Below are positions 42,601 to 54,175 of a stretch of DNA of 64,000 nt, piece by piece (position 1 is the stretch's first letter; every line of letters starts with the position of its first letter). Under the pieces are notes generated by a model. The model was not told where the DNA came from. It made no database searches and worked only from the letters and a program-made list of their open reading frames with translations. Source of the stretch: Persicaria tinctoria (taxonomy: Eukaryota > Streptophyta > Magnoliopsida > Caryophyllales > Polygonaceae); assembly GCA_037127255.1 (NCBI GenBank), contig JBANSL010000013.1:8620188-8684187 (forward strand). The letters are read 5' to 3'. The translations under genes were made by a program, and so were the position numbers.

Positions 42601-45600
42601 AATGATACCAGAGAGTTCAACGTTTTTTTGCCTTATGCCGGACTAAAATTTGGACCTATAAGACCCAAATACTTGCAAGTAACCACCATAGTATCCCCAA
42701 GATTCTCTCTCAATGAGTCAACTTCAAACGTTCTTAGTTATACACTTCAGAAGACAAATGAGTCCACCAATTACCCTATCCTTAATGCTGTGGAGTTGTA
42801 CAAGGTTGTAGAGCTTCCTGCTTCACCAACAAATCAAGAAGATGGTATTTTCGCTTACCCTTGCTTTTAAATCGTTCTTATTTTCTTCTAGTGATACACT
42901 GATTTATGGGTTAGTTTTTGTATATTGTATATTTGAAAAGAACTCACTCTCATGTATTTCTTCTCAATCAATATATGTTTAGTTGATTCTATCACTGCAA
43001 TTAAGGATAGTTATGTGATACCGAAGATTTGGCAAGGAGACCCTTGTCGTCCAAGGAATTATCAGTGGGACGGTCTAATGTGTAGCTACGACGACAACAA
43101 TCCTTCAAGAATAACCTCCTTGTGAGTGTGTGTATCTTCTAAATTTAAATATTATGAAACTTGTGTTTGATCTTTGGAATATCCTCATGAAATGCAGGAG
43201 TTTGAGTTCAAGTAATCTGACTGGAGGGATCCCGCCTTCTCTTTCCAAACTCACATCTCTTAAGTACTTGTAAGTTTCATACATACATATACATATATAT
43301 AATTGTGTTGATGTGGTATTTTTTGTTATTAAAAATACTATATTATACTCCGATCTGAATCATAAGGCCTTTGATTTTCAAACACTTAAAGTTCTTTTAT
43401 ATAATAAGTACTACAAATCAAATGTCTTATATTTTATATTGGATGGAGTGCTGAGAATTGCAAATTATGCATTTCAGCTTTACGATATTCTACGACCATT
43501 CTATACTTGTTTGTCTCATAGATTCAACGGTTGAACTCAGACACGTAGATAAGTGGGCCAATTGTACGTAGCTAGTAGGAATTCATTAATTAAAGTGTTT
43601 GATTAGTGGTAGTATAAATTGTAGATCTTACACATTTGTTTACAAAATCTCTCTCTCTCTCTCTCTCTGAGTTTGCGTTGCACTAATCTGTCTATCCAAT
43701 CTAATATCTTTGGAGTATTTGCAAGTTTCATATACGTTGTACTTCGTTTTCTGCCTAGAGGCTAAACAACAAATTGTTGATGTTTTTTATCTAGTACTCC
43801 ATGTTGTACAAGAATGTTCTAACGTATACTTTGAATTTGATTTTGCTTCAGGAATCTATCCAACAACGAATTTACAGGGAAGATACCAGATTTTTTAGCA
43901 TATTTGCCCTCACTGAATGTCATGTAAGATTGTTGTTATATTTTGTATACTTTTTTTTTTAATTATTTTTATAAATTAGTGTGTCTAAAGTTGGGGTCAT
44001 CCTGAGATCTCAAGGGCCTTAGAAAGCAATAATCATTCTAAATTAGTTGGTAAGGATCACACGCAGTATGATCACGAATTTGAATTCCGCTCCCTTTATA
44101 AATGGCTTAAGTCCATATTTACGGAAAAAACGTTAGGCATTATAATTTTTTATGTAAGTATTTTATATACTGTTTATTTTGGAATACAATAATATATATT
44201 ATAAATGAACAAAAAATATCAATCTCTTATTTTGTAAAAAACAATCATAAATTTAAAATTTCCCAAAATAATGGATATATCTATTATAACAATTATATAG
44301 TACATGTATTTTTAACCATTATATAAAATTATGAGCGTCCCTTTTTTAAAATTGATACTCATTTATATATAAAAAAAACATCTTCCCATGTTATGCCGTG
44401 TAAGATGACGACAACAACAACGAACCTGATATTTACCACTACAAACTCTTGTTAGTACCACTATAATGATCCCGGTGTTTCCAAGGTCATGTAAGATGAC
44501 AATGTTACAAAATCGGGAAGGTTACAAACTGAAAAGTCGTCAAAGAGTGCTTGGCTTAATCATTTTCTATCTATTGCAGTGATTTGAGTGGAAACAATCT
44601 AATGGGACCAGTTCCTCATCTGCTTGTTGAAAAGGCACGCAATAAGTCCATAGACTTAAGGTATTCACACACACACTATCCCTTTTGCCTTGAGTTTTGA
44701 ATATTAAATGATTTGTATTTTGAACAAAACTTGGTTGATCCTCGACTTTTGTTTAATGTAGACTAGATGGGAATCCTGATGTTTGTAAGTTCTACCACTG
44801 TGAGGAGAAGTTGGTGGCAAGCAAGAAAAGACACTCCTTCAGTGTTCCAATTGTCGCATGGATTGCTTTGGTTTCATTCATTGTGGTTATTATTGGTATC
44901 TTTTTTCTTGTCTTCAAACGAACAAAGAAACAAGGTATTATACAATCTTATGTGTTTCATGTCATCACTTTATTAATCTTTAGTTATTTTGAGTGTTTCA
45001 TGTTATGTTTTTATGTTTCATGCAAACTTTGTGTTATATATCAATTATTTTACAATCTTTAACTATTTTGGATCCTCAATTGAAGTTGATACCATAATAT
45101 TGAACATTTTGATTTACTAATTGACCACCTCTATCAACAGCAGGGTTGGTGGATGGAGCCATTAAACAAAAAAATAAGCAGTTCAAATATTCAGAAATTG
45201 TAAGGATCACGGATAATTTCAAGAAAGTGCTTGGAAAAGGAGGATTTGGAACTGTTTATTATGGTGTCTTACAAAACAGTACAGAGGTGGCTGTCAAGTT
45301 ACTAAACCATACATCGTCTACAATCATTTTGAAGCAATTCTGTGCCGAGGCAAGTCAAATAAAATGGCTAAATTCCTTTCATTAGAACTATCAATACAAT
45401 TCAAACTACCCTGCATCGCATTACATGGTATGTTGATAATTTTACAGGCGGAACTCTTGACAAGGACTCATCATGTAAATTTGGTGTCACTAATCGGGTA
45501 TTGTGATGAACATGCAAACATGGCACTCGTGTACGAGTACATGTCTTCGGGTGACTTGCAAAAACACTTGTTAGGTAACTCTTGTATTGATCAACTTCTT

Positions 45601-47167
45601 TTCTTTCATCGACTTCGAACATATATATATATATATTACTACCTCCGATCCAAAAAGATTGTCGTTTGACTTTTTAACACGTATTTTAAGGAACTAAAAA
45701 CTATATAAAATATCAACTTTTTTGAAATTATTTTTTTACAACTTAATATTTGGTGGTAATAAGTATTAGATTATAAACAAATAATAATAAAAAAGTTAAT
45801 ATATTATATAGTTTTTAGTTCCCTAAAATACGTGTTAAAAAATCAAACGACATCCTTTTTGGATCGAAGGGAGTATATATATATATATATAAAATCATTT
45901 GTGAACACCTCGTACGGTGTAATTTGTGTACAAATTTGGAGTGTTGGATTAAGAAGATCAGATCAATAGTTGAGATTTAAAGGGAAATTTGAAGAGCGAA
46001 ATTATTCGTCTAAAACATGATTATTCGTACATAACTCATATGAATAATTATGTTGCAAGATACAACTAATTTTTTTTTTATGAAATGACTATTAATAAAT
46101 ATGAATAATGGCATTACGTCAAACGAATAATTACACTGTCACCTACGAATATCAATCTATTCACATTTTACACCATAACAGTTGTATAGATCGGAATATA
46201 TATATATATATCAAGTAGTAATATATTAATTACATGATAGTTTGTGAATGCAGTATGATGATGAAGCTTATTTTTACCTCACAGATGAAAATGAGCATCC
46301 TCTAAGTTGGAAAGCAAGGCTTCAGATTTCAATTGATGCTGCGCAAGGTCAGCTTATGCATACAGTCTTATACTAGTTCAAACATTTTGCAAATATATAA
46401 AGTTACCTCAAGTATGATTTCAGTTTTCCAAATTTGTAGGATTGGAGTACTTACATAGTGGTTGTAGACCACCAATCATCCATAGGGATATAAAACCCGC
46501 AAACATTCTATTGGATGAGACGGGACATGCCAAGATAGCCGATTTCGGGCTCTCTAGACTTTTCACTACCGATAGCCAGGGTGCTGCTGTGTGGACTGAT
46601 CTTGCAGGCACTCGGGGGTACCTTGATCCAGAGTAAGGCGGATCCTTGCAGGAAAGGAAATAGTTTGATTAATGGATTTTGATTTTAAAATATTACTAAT
46701 CGACAAATTTCATTGCCTTTGAATTTAGGTATTGCCAGCCGGTCAACACATTGAGTGAAAAAAGTGATGTTTATGCATTTGGAATTGTACTGCTGCAACT
46801 GTTAACCGGGCAACCAACCATCGTTAAGATTACAAACTATCAAGATGAAGATGACACTGAACACATCGTCGACTGGGTGTCTCCAAAGGTACAGAGTGGA
46901 GACATCTTGGCCATAATTGACAAGAGGCTACAAAAAGACTTGATTGTCAACTCGGCGTGGAAGTTTTTGGAGATTTCCTTGGAATGCGTGAAAGGGACAG
47001 CTAAAGAGAGGCCGAAAATGACTGAGGTAGTAGTTGATCTCAAGGCGTGTTATGCATCAGAGGGATTCCATTACCAGAATGCTGCAGATAGTGTTGGTAA
47101 GGGGAACAACGACATGAATTCAAGTCAACTACAAGAGAGCATTGTGTCTCTACCCACAGCAAGATAG
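39657..47167 (+). CDS. Malectin-like LRR receptor-like protein kinase (LRR-I type), 13 exons
   Basis: Predicted membrane receptor kinase of the plant LRR-I (malectin-like plus LRR) class. Inferred exons: 39657-39804, 41705-42251, 42348-42844, 42983-43121, 43198-43269, 43852-43923, 44580-44660, 44762-44934, 45141-45349, 45448-45574, 46285-46347, 46440-46632, 46729-47167. They total 2760 nt, giving 919 residues. Order: signal peptide (residues about 5-30, ending near LLVAADV), malectin-like ectodomain starting GFINIDCGS, about three LRRs ([34 protein letters not shown]), membrane segment [19 protein letters not shown], kinase. Kinase motifs are complete: [29 protein letters not shown] (RD type), [15 protein letters not shown]. 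Intron 1 carries a hAT-like insert. Exon 9 has a CAGCAG tandem acceptor. Ligand and pathway are unknown; relatives act in immunity and development. Confidence 0.92.
39842..41613. mobile_element. hAT-like element in intron 1 of the receptor kinase
   Basis: Left end caggggcggag and right end ggctccgccac are inverted repeats. Flanks taatcaca (39834-39841) and taatcata (41614-41621) match at 7 of 8 bases, the hAT duplication length. The interior is AT-rich, with nested repeats and the palindrome cccgcgccatggcgcgg at about 40602. No transposase was seen. It accounts for nearly all of the 1.9-kb intron. Confidence 0.72.
40888..41346. repeat. Tandem duplication, two units of about 231 bp
   Basis: Units 40888-41118 and 41119-41346 are nearly identical, both with gattgaattcaatattttg and gtgaaacgtggagaggctgc. 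A partial older copy precedes at about 40830. It lies inside the hAT-like element, so it arose as an internal duplication. Confidence 0.92.
42321..42341. repeat. (CT)n tract in intron 2
   Basis: A pyrimidine run immediately before the gatgcag acceptor of exon 3. It probably serves as the polypyrimidine tract. Confidence 0.9.
43649..43668. repeat. (CT)n tract in intron 5
   Basis: About ten CT repeats within the intron between LRR exons 5 and 6. Confidence 0.9.
43990..44110 (+). repeat. Possible SINE remnant in intron 6
   Basis: A-box-like aaattagttggtaagg (about 44040) and B-box-like gaatttgaattccgc (about 44077) have tRNA-like spacing. It is degenerate and no target duplication was found. 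Confidence 0.35.
45350..45447 (+). other. GC-AG intron 9 of the receptor kinase
   Basis: The exon end gccgag is followed by gcaagt. This matches the AG|GCAAGT consensus of GC-AG introns. Using it joins CAE to AELLTRTHH in frame, as expected for this kinase family, and the whole coding sequence then sums to a multiple of three. No GT donor nearby gives the same protein. Confidence 0.8.
45639..45873. mobile_element. Stowaway-type MITE in intron 10
   Basis: 235 bp. It starts ctacctccgatccaaaaag and ends with the near complement ctttttggatcgaagggag. TA target duplications are at 45637-45638 and 45874-45875. The arms pair over about 70 bp. The ctccctccg-like end is diagnostic of Stowaway. Confidence 0.9.
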
Positions 47168-47492
47168 AATATTATCATAATTTGAACAACACTCCAGCCT
47201 TGTTTGGATTGCAATATTTCCATCGCAAATAGTTATCTTAATGGACAGTATCAACAATTGCTTTGAACTTTTCTATATTATAAGTTGATTTTATCCTACC
47301 ATATATTGTAATTATATTAGAAGGGTGGTTGAAGGATCCGGTGACTTTTTTGAAAAGAAATATATTGAAAAAATATATATTAGACTGGATTGAGCTTCCT
47401 ATTCAGAATTTTAAAAAATGTTAAATAAACTACTCTAATGAGTTCCTCTATCTTCTCAGATAACATAATAAGGATTTGTTTCATATGTCTAC

Positions 47493-47891
47493 TGTTGAAG
47501 TGTAATTCACATTTTATGTTTAAACTATGGTTCAAAGTTTAAATGTTAGTTTCTTTTTTTTTCCTTTTTAGAAAGTAATGTCAGTAGATGTCGAATAGGA
47601 GTCAGTAGAGTTGTTGATGTCTAGTAGAAGTTAGTTTCTTGCAAAGTCTGGCTAGTTGAGTTGGTGGGGTAGTGGATTACAGTTACCATTACAGTTATCT
47701 AGCAATGTAAGTAGTTTTGTATGGAGTTTTTGAAGTGAATTCAATCAAGGAAGTTATTGGTTGTTGAACTGTTGCTCTTGCTCTCTTGAATTCCTTGCTA
47801 ACTACCTTAGGATAATCATGTGTTCTTTGTGAGATTTTGGTGTTGTGAATCTGCACAAGAGTGTAGCTGATCTCCCATTTTAGTGACAACA
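47493..47891 (+). repeat. 5' LTR of copia element 2
   Basis: Starts tgttgaagtgtaattc and ends agtgacaaca; pairs with 53780-54170. Confidence 0.95.
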
Positions 47892-47892
47892 A

Positions 47893-47905
47893 TTGGTATC
47901 AGAGG
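47893..47905 (+). other. Primer-binding site of copia element 2
   Basis: Ttggtatcagagg lies one base after the LTR and contains tggtatcagag, the initiator-methionine tRNA complement used by plant copia elements. Confidence 0.88.
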
Positions 47906-47989
47906 AAACTAAGGTTTGCAATCGAATTCCTATTCTGGGTTTGAGTGATTGTGAGGATAAAACACACGGGAAACACAGTGAGTGGAGTT

Positions 47990-48864
47990 CTGTTCAAATA
48001 CGAAGAACCTTGGAAATGGTTGCAATGGCAACCCTCAGTTGCCAACATTTAAGGGGATCATTTACCACTTCTTCAGCTTGAAGATTACAACTCTCTTCAA
48101 GTCTCAAGAGGTGTGGAATTTAGTTGATCAAGGCTTTGAAGAGAATGATACAGAAGATCCCGATCAATAATTAAGAGAGAAGAGAAAGAAAGCTTCAAAG
48201 CCTTTATTTATGATACAAAGTGCCTTGGATGATGAGATCTTTTCTAGGATTGCTGCTTCAACAACATCATATGAAGCTTGGGAAACATTGAAGTAAGAGT
48301 ATTTGGGAGACAAGAAGGTGATTACATTTAAGTTGCAGTCACTGAGGAGAGAATTTGAGACTTTGTCAATGCAAGACAAGAAGTCTGTGCAGGTATACTT
48401 ATCACGAGTCTCATGAATTGTGAACCATGTGAAAGCATATGGTGAGAAAATGAGTACTGAGACGTTGGTAAGCAAGGTGTTAAAGGAGTCTCCCTAAGAT
48501 GTTTGATCATGTGGTAGAAACCATAGAGGAATCAAAGGACCTATCTCTGTATAGGTTTGAAGAATTAACTAGTTCATTGCAGGCTCATGAAGAGAGGTTG
48601 AGCAAAACTAGTGAGAAAAAGAGGAGAAAGTCTTTCAAGTAAAGGAAGACAGTAACAAGAGTAAGAACGAGGGCTCTTCAAGCATAGATGGTCATAGAGG
48701 TGGCCATAGAGGAAGAGGAGGTTACAAAGGTAGCTATAGAAGTTCTGGTGGTAGAGGTCATGGTAGAGGTTCACATGGTGGATCAAGAAGAGGAAATGGA
48801 GGTGATCAAGGAAGAGATCAATGGAAGGACTCAAACAGAAATCAGGGAAATGGGTCAAGATCTC
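47990..48864 (+). pseudogene. copia gag remnant of element 2
   Basis: Gag capsid-like motifs are spread over broken frames: EVWNLVDQGFEE, SALDDEIFSRIAA, SYEAWETL, YLGDKKV, LQSLRREFETLSM, VKAYGE. A G/R-rich stretch (about 48685-48860) follows, and a zinc knuckle CYYCKKNGHTDAFC appears after the nested solo LTR at about 50490-50531. Several stops are present. Confidence 0.85.
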
Positions 48865-50462
48865 TGGTACGAGGAGAACTGTCGTATGTAAACCTCACCC
48901 AAATGAATTTTCACACAAATAACTAAGTATAGCGATAAGTGCAGAGTCGATCCCACAGAGAAATCTAAGACTCAATATGAAAGCTACTTTACCAAGTAGT
49001 GGGAAATAAACAAGCAGATAGGGGAAATAGAACTAAGAGATCAAGATTGCAATTCAAGTAACAAAGCATAAGAATGATGGTTTTGGTAACAAATCAATGG
49101 GAGAAAATAGTTCCACCTGCGCATTCATAGACATTGGTTAGCTTAATTGGTCCTAGACATAAAATCAAGTTGTTTGATTCCTTTAACTTTCATTCTTCCC
49201 ATCTTAGTTTGAATAGATTAAAGTGAAAAGAGCACAATTAACCCCTTACACCTTTATGCAACCTAAGTACGGACAAAGATTTAACATAAAGATAGCACAA
49301 GTTCCTAAGAAATCTAGGCATATGAATAACACCAAGTAAACAAGGTAACCGATGTTTAAGACATATGTTGAAATCTCTACTTAGTCATCATCAAACAAAT
49401 GTTCTCACAATCCTAAGCATGCTACTACGGAATTCATTCAATGACGAAAGAACAAAAACCTAACAAGGCACTATTATGATGGCCAATCACAACAATATCA
49501 TCAATATGCTCGAGAGAAATCAAAAGAACAGTAGGAAACAACTAAGTTTAAGCCTCACAAACCACCAACCAAGTCTCCGAAACACAGGTGAAATAAATAA
49601 CGAACTTAGCCACTCATAGCGTACCAGAATCTCCTTCGAATTGATGGAAAAATAAGCAAACTTGAACGGTTGATTGAACTTCTGCGAAATATGATTCAAG
49701 GTCTGAGCAAAACGTTCTCCAAAGTTTCTCTAAGTCTAATTTCGTGGCTCCCCTTGATATGAAAGAAGAGACCCCGAAAACCTAGATACTTTCCTTAAAG
49801 ATAATGCTGAAATAATCCTAAAATATTATAAAATATCCTAAAATTATTAAAACTGAAAGTAATACTAAATAAGACTCAGATTATCTTCATTAAACCCTAA
49901 GGAACAAGTCTTCAAAAGATTGGATCGAATCTCCCACTGAAAAGATAGAATTTGGATCTCGAACTGATGTTCTCTAGACGATCTCACCGCCGCGAATAAG
50001 AACTCGCGGCCGCGACACACAGGTTTTAGCAAACCTCTCACGAGCAACGTCTCCATGGCATATTGGTGAATCTCGCGGTGGCGACTCGGAGACTCGCGGT
50101 CGTGAAAGGTGGTCTTCTTGTGTTCTTCTCGCTGCCAAGCCTTCACGGTGGAATACGGAGACTCGCGGCGGCGACTAGTGACTCGCGGCCACGACACTGG
50201 ATAGAACGTGTGCTCTTTCTCTTCTCTTCTTGGCATTAGCTTTCCTTGCTTTCTTTACTCGTCTTTTCTTCACTCCAATAAGAACTTTTCCAAGCTAGCC
50301 ACAAGCCGGATCTACGAACCTGCATAAGACAATCGAAATAGCGTAGTTTCCGAACTTTCCAACCAAAAGAGCAAAATAGGAAATTAACTCTAAAACCTAA
50401 CCAAACAACCATAAAACATAACTAAAACTACTCTATAATGCCTATCTAAATATGCATTATCA
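48865..50462 (-). mobile_element. Ty3 (Athila/Tat-like) solo LTR nested in copia element 2
   Basis: 1598 bp beginning tggtacgagg and ending gcattatca. The target duplication atctc is at 48860-48864 and 50463-50467. Removing it rejoins gag just before the zinc knuckle. It shares the gtcgatcc.cag phrase and GC-rich cgcggccgcgac, actcgcgg blocks (49985-50200) with the Ty3 LTR at 22388-30207, and its orientation is minus like that one. A minus-strand frame over the GC block is not a gene. Confidence 0.85.
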
Positions 50463-50467
50463 ATCTC

Positions 50468-51898
50468 AGAGAAGTGGTATTCATTGCTATTACTGTAAGA
50501 AAAATGGGCATACGGATGCATTTTGTTGGGAAAAGCAAGAACATGAGCAAAAAAATGCTAACTATTCAGAGAACAATGAGAAGGAGGATAGGCTATTCAT
50601 GGCATTCTCTTTAGCAACATAGAATGCTAGTGACATTTGGTATCTTGATAGTGGATGCTCTAACCACATGTCAAGTTCAAGAGGATTATTCATTGAGCTT
50701 GATGAAACCAAGAAAGGAAGAGTCAGGCTAGGTGACAACAAGGTGCTGCAGTGTGAAGGAAGGGGAACTATTGTTATTAAAAGTGTTCAAGGTGGAGAGA
50801 ACTCCTTGAGAGATGTGCAATATGTTCCTGGCTTAGCTCACAACTTGCTAACTGTGGGATAGTTGCAATGTAGTGGCTATTCTTTACTCTTTAATGATGA
50901 TGGATGCAAGATTAGAGAAAAGCAAACCGGGCATCTTGTAATAGTAGTGGCTTTGACAAAGAATAGGATGTTTCCATGTGATCTAGCAGCAAATGTGAAC
51001 AAGGCCATAACAACAAAGGAAGATGATGCAATAAGGTTTTGGCATTTATATGGTCACCTAAATATTCAGGGTTTGAAGATGTACGTTGAGCACCAAAGAA
51101 ATGGTGCAAGGTCTGTCTAAGGTTGGTGAGCTTAATATGTGTGAAGGTTTTTTGTATGGGAAGCAAAGTAAAGGCTCTTTTGCAAACAGAGAAGCATGGA
51201 GAGCTATGGACTGTTTGGAGTTGCTTCATGCGGACTTGCGTGGTTTTATGCAAACAGAATCAGTTGGGGGAAGCAAATATTTCTTGGTCATTACGGATGA
51301 CTTCAGTAGGATGAATTGGGTTTACTTTCTGAAGTGCAAGGCAGGGGCATCTGAAAATTTCAGGAAGTTCAAGATTCTTGTTGAGAATCAATTAGGGAAG
51401 AAAGTGAAGGCCTTGAGAACAAATAGAGGTGGAGAGTTTATGTCTCATGAATTTGCCTCTTGTTGTGATGAGCATGGAATAAGAAGAGGATTCACTGCTT
51501 CTTATACTCCTGAGCAGAATGGAGTTTCTGAGAGAAAGAACATAACAATGGTTGGGATGGCAAGAAGAATGTTGAAGGCTAGGAATGTTCCAAAGAGGTT
51601 TTGGTGTGAGGCAGTACCTACAGCTGTCTATGTATTGAATGTGTCTTCAACAAGGGTTGTCATGGACAAGACACCCTTTAAGGTTTGGAGAAACAAGAAG
51701 CCATTAGTGCATCACTTGAAGGTGTTTGGATGTGTGGCCTATGGTTTGATCAATTTGAGATCAAAGCTTGATGATAAGGCAGAAAAGTGTGTGTTCATTG
51801 GGTATGCCTCTCAATCTAAGGCATACAAGCTATTCAATCCTGTGACTAGGAGGATTTTGATCAGTAGAAATGTTGTTTTTAATGAAGAAGCTAAGTAG
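50468..51898 (+). pseudogene. copia protease and integrase remnant of element 2
   Basis: Protease WYLDSGCSNHM lies at about 50640. The pre-integrase and integrase core follow: LLHADLRG, VITDDFSRMNWV, RGGEFMSHEF, TPEQNGVSERKN, HLKVFGCVAY, KCVFIGYA. The second catalytic aspartate position reads N (RTNRGGEF where RTDRGGEF is usual), an inactivating change. Stops occur near 50622, 50860 and 51118. Confidence 0.9.
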
Positions 51899-52099
51899 GA
51901 TTGGATGAAGAATGAGACAGGAAGTGTGACACATAAAGTGATCGTCATTGATAGCTCTTTTGATGAGATTAATGGAAATGATGAAGCTGATATCAATGAG
52001 TTGAATACAGATCCTTCTTCAACTGAATCATTACAAAGCAGTCCAACAATGAGTGCAGGATCTACATCCTCAGGCTCTTTAAGTAAGTCTCATCCTTGA

Positions 52100-53767
52100 A
52101 AGATCAGATCATTAGCAGATATATATGAGAGTCGTGGGCTTTCTTTGATTGCAACTGATCCTAAGAAATTTGATGAAGCAAAGAAAGATGAATAATGGCA
52201 GGCTGTAATGAAAGAGAAGATGAGATATATTCAGAAGAATCAAACCTGGGAGTTGGTGGAGTTACCTTAGGAAAAGAAAGCCATTGGCTTAAAGTGGGTA
52301 TTTAGAACAAAAACCACACTAATGGGAGTATGCCAAAGCATAAGGCAAGACTTTGCAAAAGGCTATGCGCGGAAGGAAGGGGTTGATTATGAAGAATAAG
52401 GCTACCAATGAAAGCTACCAATCTTCCAGCTTGATTTGAAATAAGGCTTGAGATAGTAAGAGTTGTGCTACCAACTTTCTCACCAGTAATAAGGCTTGAG
52501 ATAGTAAGAGTTGTGTTGGCCTTGGCTGCTCAATGAAAGCTACCAATCTTCCAGCTTGATTTGAAATCAGCCTTTTTGAATGGTGAATTGCAAGAAGAGG
52601 TTTATATGGAGCAGCCTCAAGGATTTGTAAAGAATGGAGAAAAAGGAAATGTTTACAAATTGATAAAAGCTTTGTATGGTTTGAAGCAGGCTCCAAGAGC
52701 CGGGTATAATAGGATTGATACCTTCTTTCTCGAGAGTGGCTTTGAAAGGAGTGAGAATGAGCCTACTTTGTATGTCAAGAGAAAGAGCAAGCTGGCTGAG
52801 TTTATTATGGTATGTTTGTATGTTGATGATATCATATACTTCAGCTCTTCAATCATCAGTGATACCAGATGAGTTCAAGGCAACTCTAATGAGAGAGTTT
52901 GAGATGACAGACCTGTGGCTGCTGCAATACTTCCTAGGCTTGGCAGTTAGGCAAGGAAAGGAAGGGAAATTTCTTTGTCAAGAAAAGTATGCAAGAGATT
53001 TGTTAAAGAAAATCAAGATGGAAAGCTGTGAAGTGGCTCATACTCTCATGAATACCAATGAGAAATTGCAAAGGTCGAGGATGACACTCAAAGGGCTGAT
53101 GAGAAGCTCTACAGGAGCATGGTGGGTGGAGTGAATTATCTCACACATTCAAGGCCTGATATAGCCTACTGTGTGAGTGTAGTCTCAAGATATATGCACA
53201 GTCCTACTAAGCAGCACTTAAGAGCAGCAAGAAGGATTTCAAAATATGTAGTAGGCACCCTGAACTATGGAATTTGGTATGAAAGTATGCAAAGTTCAAG
53301 TTGCAAGGACACACTGATAGTGATTGGGCAGGTTGCCTAGATGACAGGAAGAGCACCTCATGCTCTGTGTTTGGATTGGGATCAGAGGCTATTACATGGA
53401 GCTAAAAGAAGCAGGACGCAGTGACATTGTCGTCTTCAGAAGCTGAGTATGTGGCTGCAGGGGCAGCTGCTAGAAAAGCCTTGTGGTTGAAAAAGCTGTT
53501 GTTTGATTTGGGGTGCAATCACACTGATGCAATTGAGATATGGTGTAATAACATATTAGCTATAGCAATGACAAGAAATCTGACATTTCATGCCGGACTA
53601 AGCACATTGATGTACAACATCACTTCATCGGACAGTTGGTGGCTAAGGAAGAAATTATGCTCATGTTTTTTGGAACCAATGACCAAGATGCAGATTTGTT
53701 CACAAAGGCTTTGAGTGGTGCCAAGCATGAATTCTTTATGGAGAAGATAGGCATGAAGAGAATGTAA
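52100..53767 (+). pseudogene. copia reverse transcriptase and RNase H remnant of element 2
   Basis: Reverse transcriptase motifs SAFLNGELQEEVYMEQP, LYGLKQAPRA, LYVDDII; RNase H motifs SRPDIAYCVSVVSRYM, SSSEAEYVAAGAAA, WLKKLL. A local scrambled duplication (52392-52565) repeats gctaccaatcttccagcttg and ggcttgagatagtaagagtt, destroying the N-terminal reverse transcriptase. Confidence 0.88.
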
Positions 53768-53768
53768 A

Positions 53769-53779
53769 TTAATGGGAGG
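53769..53779 (+). other. Polypurine tract of copia element 2
   Basis: Taatgggagg directly precedes the 3' LTR. Confidence 0.8.
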
Positions 53780-54170
53780 TGTTGAAGTGTAATTCACATT
53801 TTATGTTTAAACTATGGTTCAAAGTTTAAATGTTAGTTTTTTTTTTCGTTTTTAGAAAGTAATGTCAGTAGATGTCGAGTGCAGTAGAATTGTTGATGTC
53901 GAGTAGAAGTTAGTTTCTTGCAAAGTCTAGCTAGCTGAGTTAGTGGGGTAGTGGAGTGCAATTACCATTACAATTATCAAGCAATGTAAGTAGTTTTGTA
54001 TGGAGTTTTTGAAGCGAATTGAATTAAGGAAGTTATTGGCTGTTGAACTGTTGCTCTTGCTCTCTCGAATTCCTTGCTAACTGTCTTAGGACAGTAGTGT
54101 GTTCTTTGTGAGATTTTGGTGTTGTGAATGTGCACAAGAGTGTAGTTGATCTCCCATTGTAGTGACAACA
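53780..54170 (+). repeat. 3' LTR of copia element 2
   Basis: 391 bp, TG...CA, matching the 5' LTR with scattered differences (for example gtcgagtgcagtag against gtcgaataggagtcagtag) and followed by tctac. Confidence 0.95.
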
Positions 54171-54175
54171 TCTAC

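Larger units (their letters stand above)
47493..54170 (+). mobile_element. Ty1/copia LTR retrotransposon 2 (degenerate, with nested solo LTR)
   Basis: TG...CA LTRs (399 and 391 bp) with the 5-bp target duplication tctac (47488-47492 and 54171-54175). Internal order: PBS, gag, zinc knuckle, protease, integrase, reverse transcriptase, RNase H, polypurine tract. LTRs differ by several substitutions and small indels, so it is older than copia element 1. Stops, a scrambled duplication in reverse transcriptase and a Ty3 solo LTR make it non-functional. It begins about 325 bp downstream of the receptor kinase stop codon. Confidence 0.94.

Noticed and set aside
43348..43450. Possible small Stowaway-like element in intron 5 (tactccgatc ... 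ggatggagt)
   Set aside because: The ends are suggestive but the arms do not pair well enough to fix boundaries.
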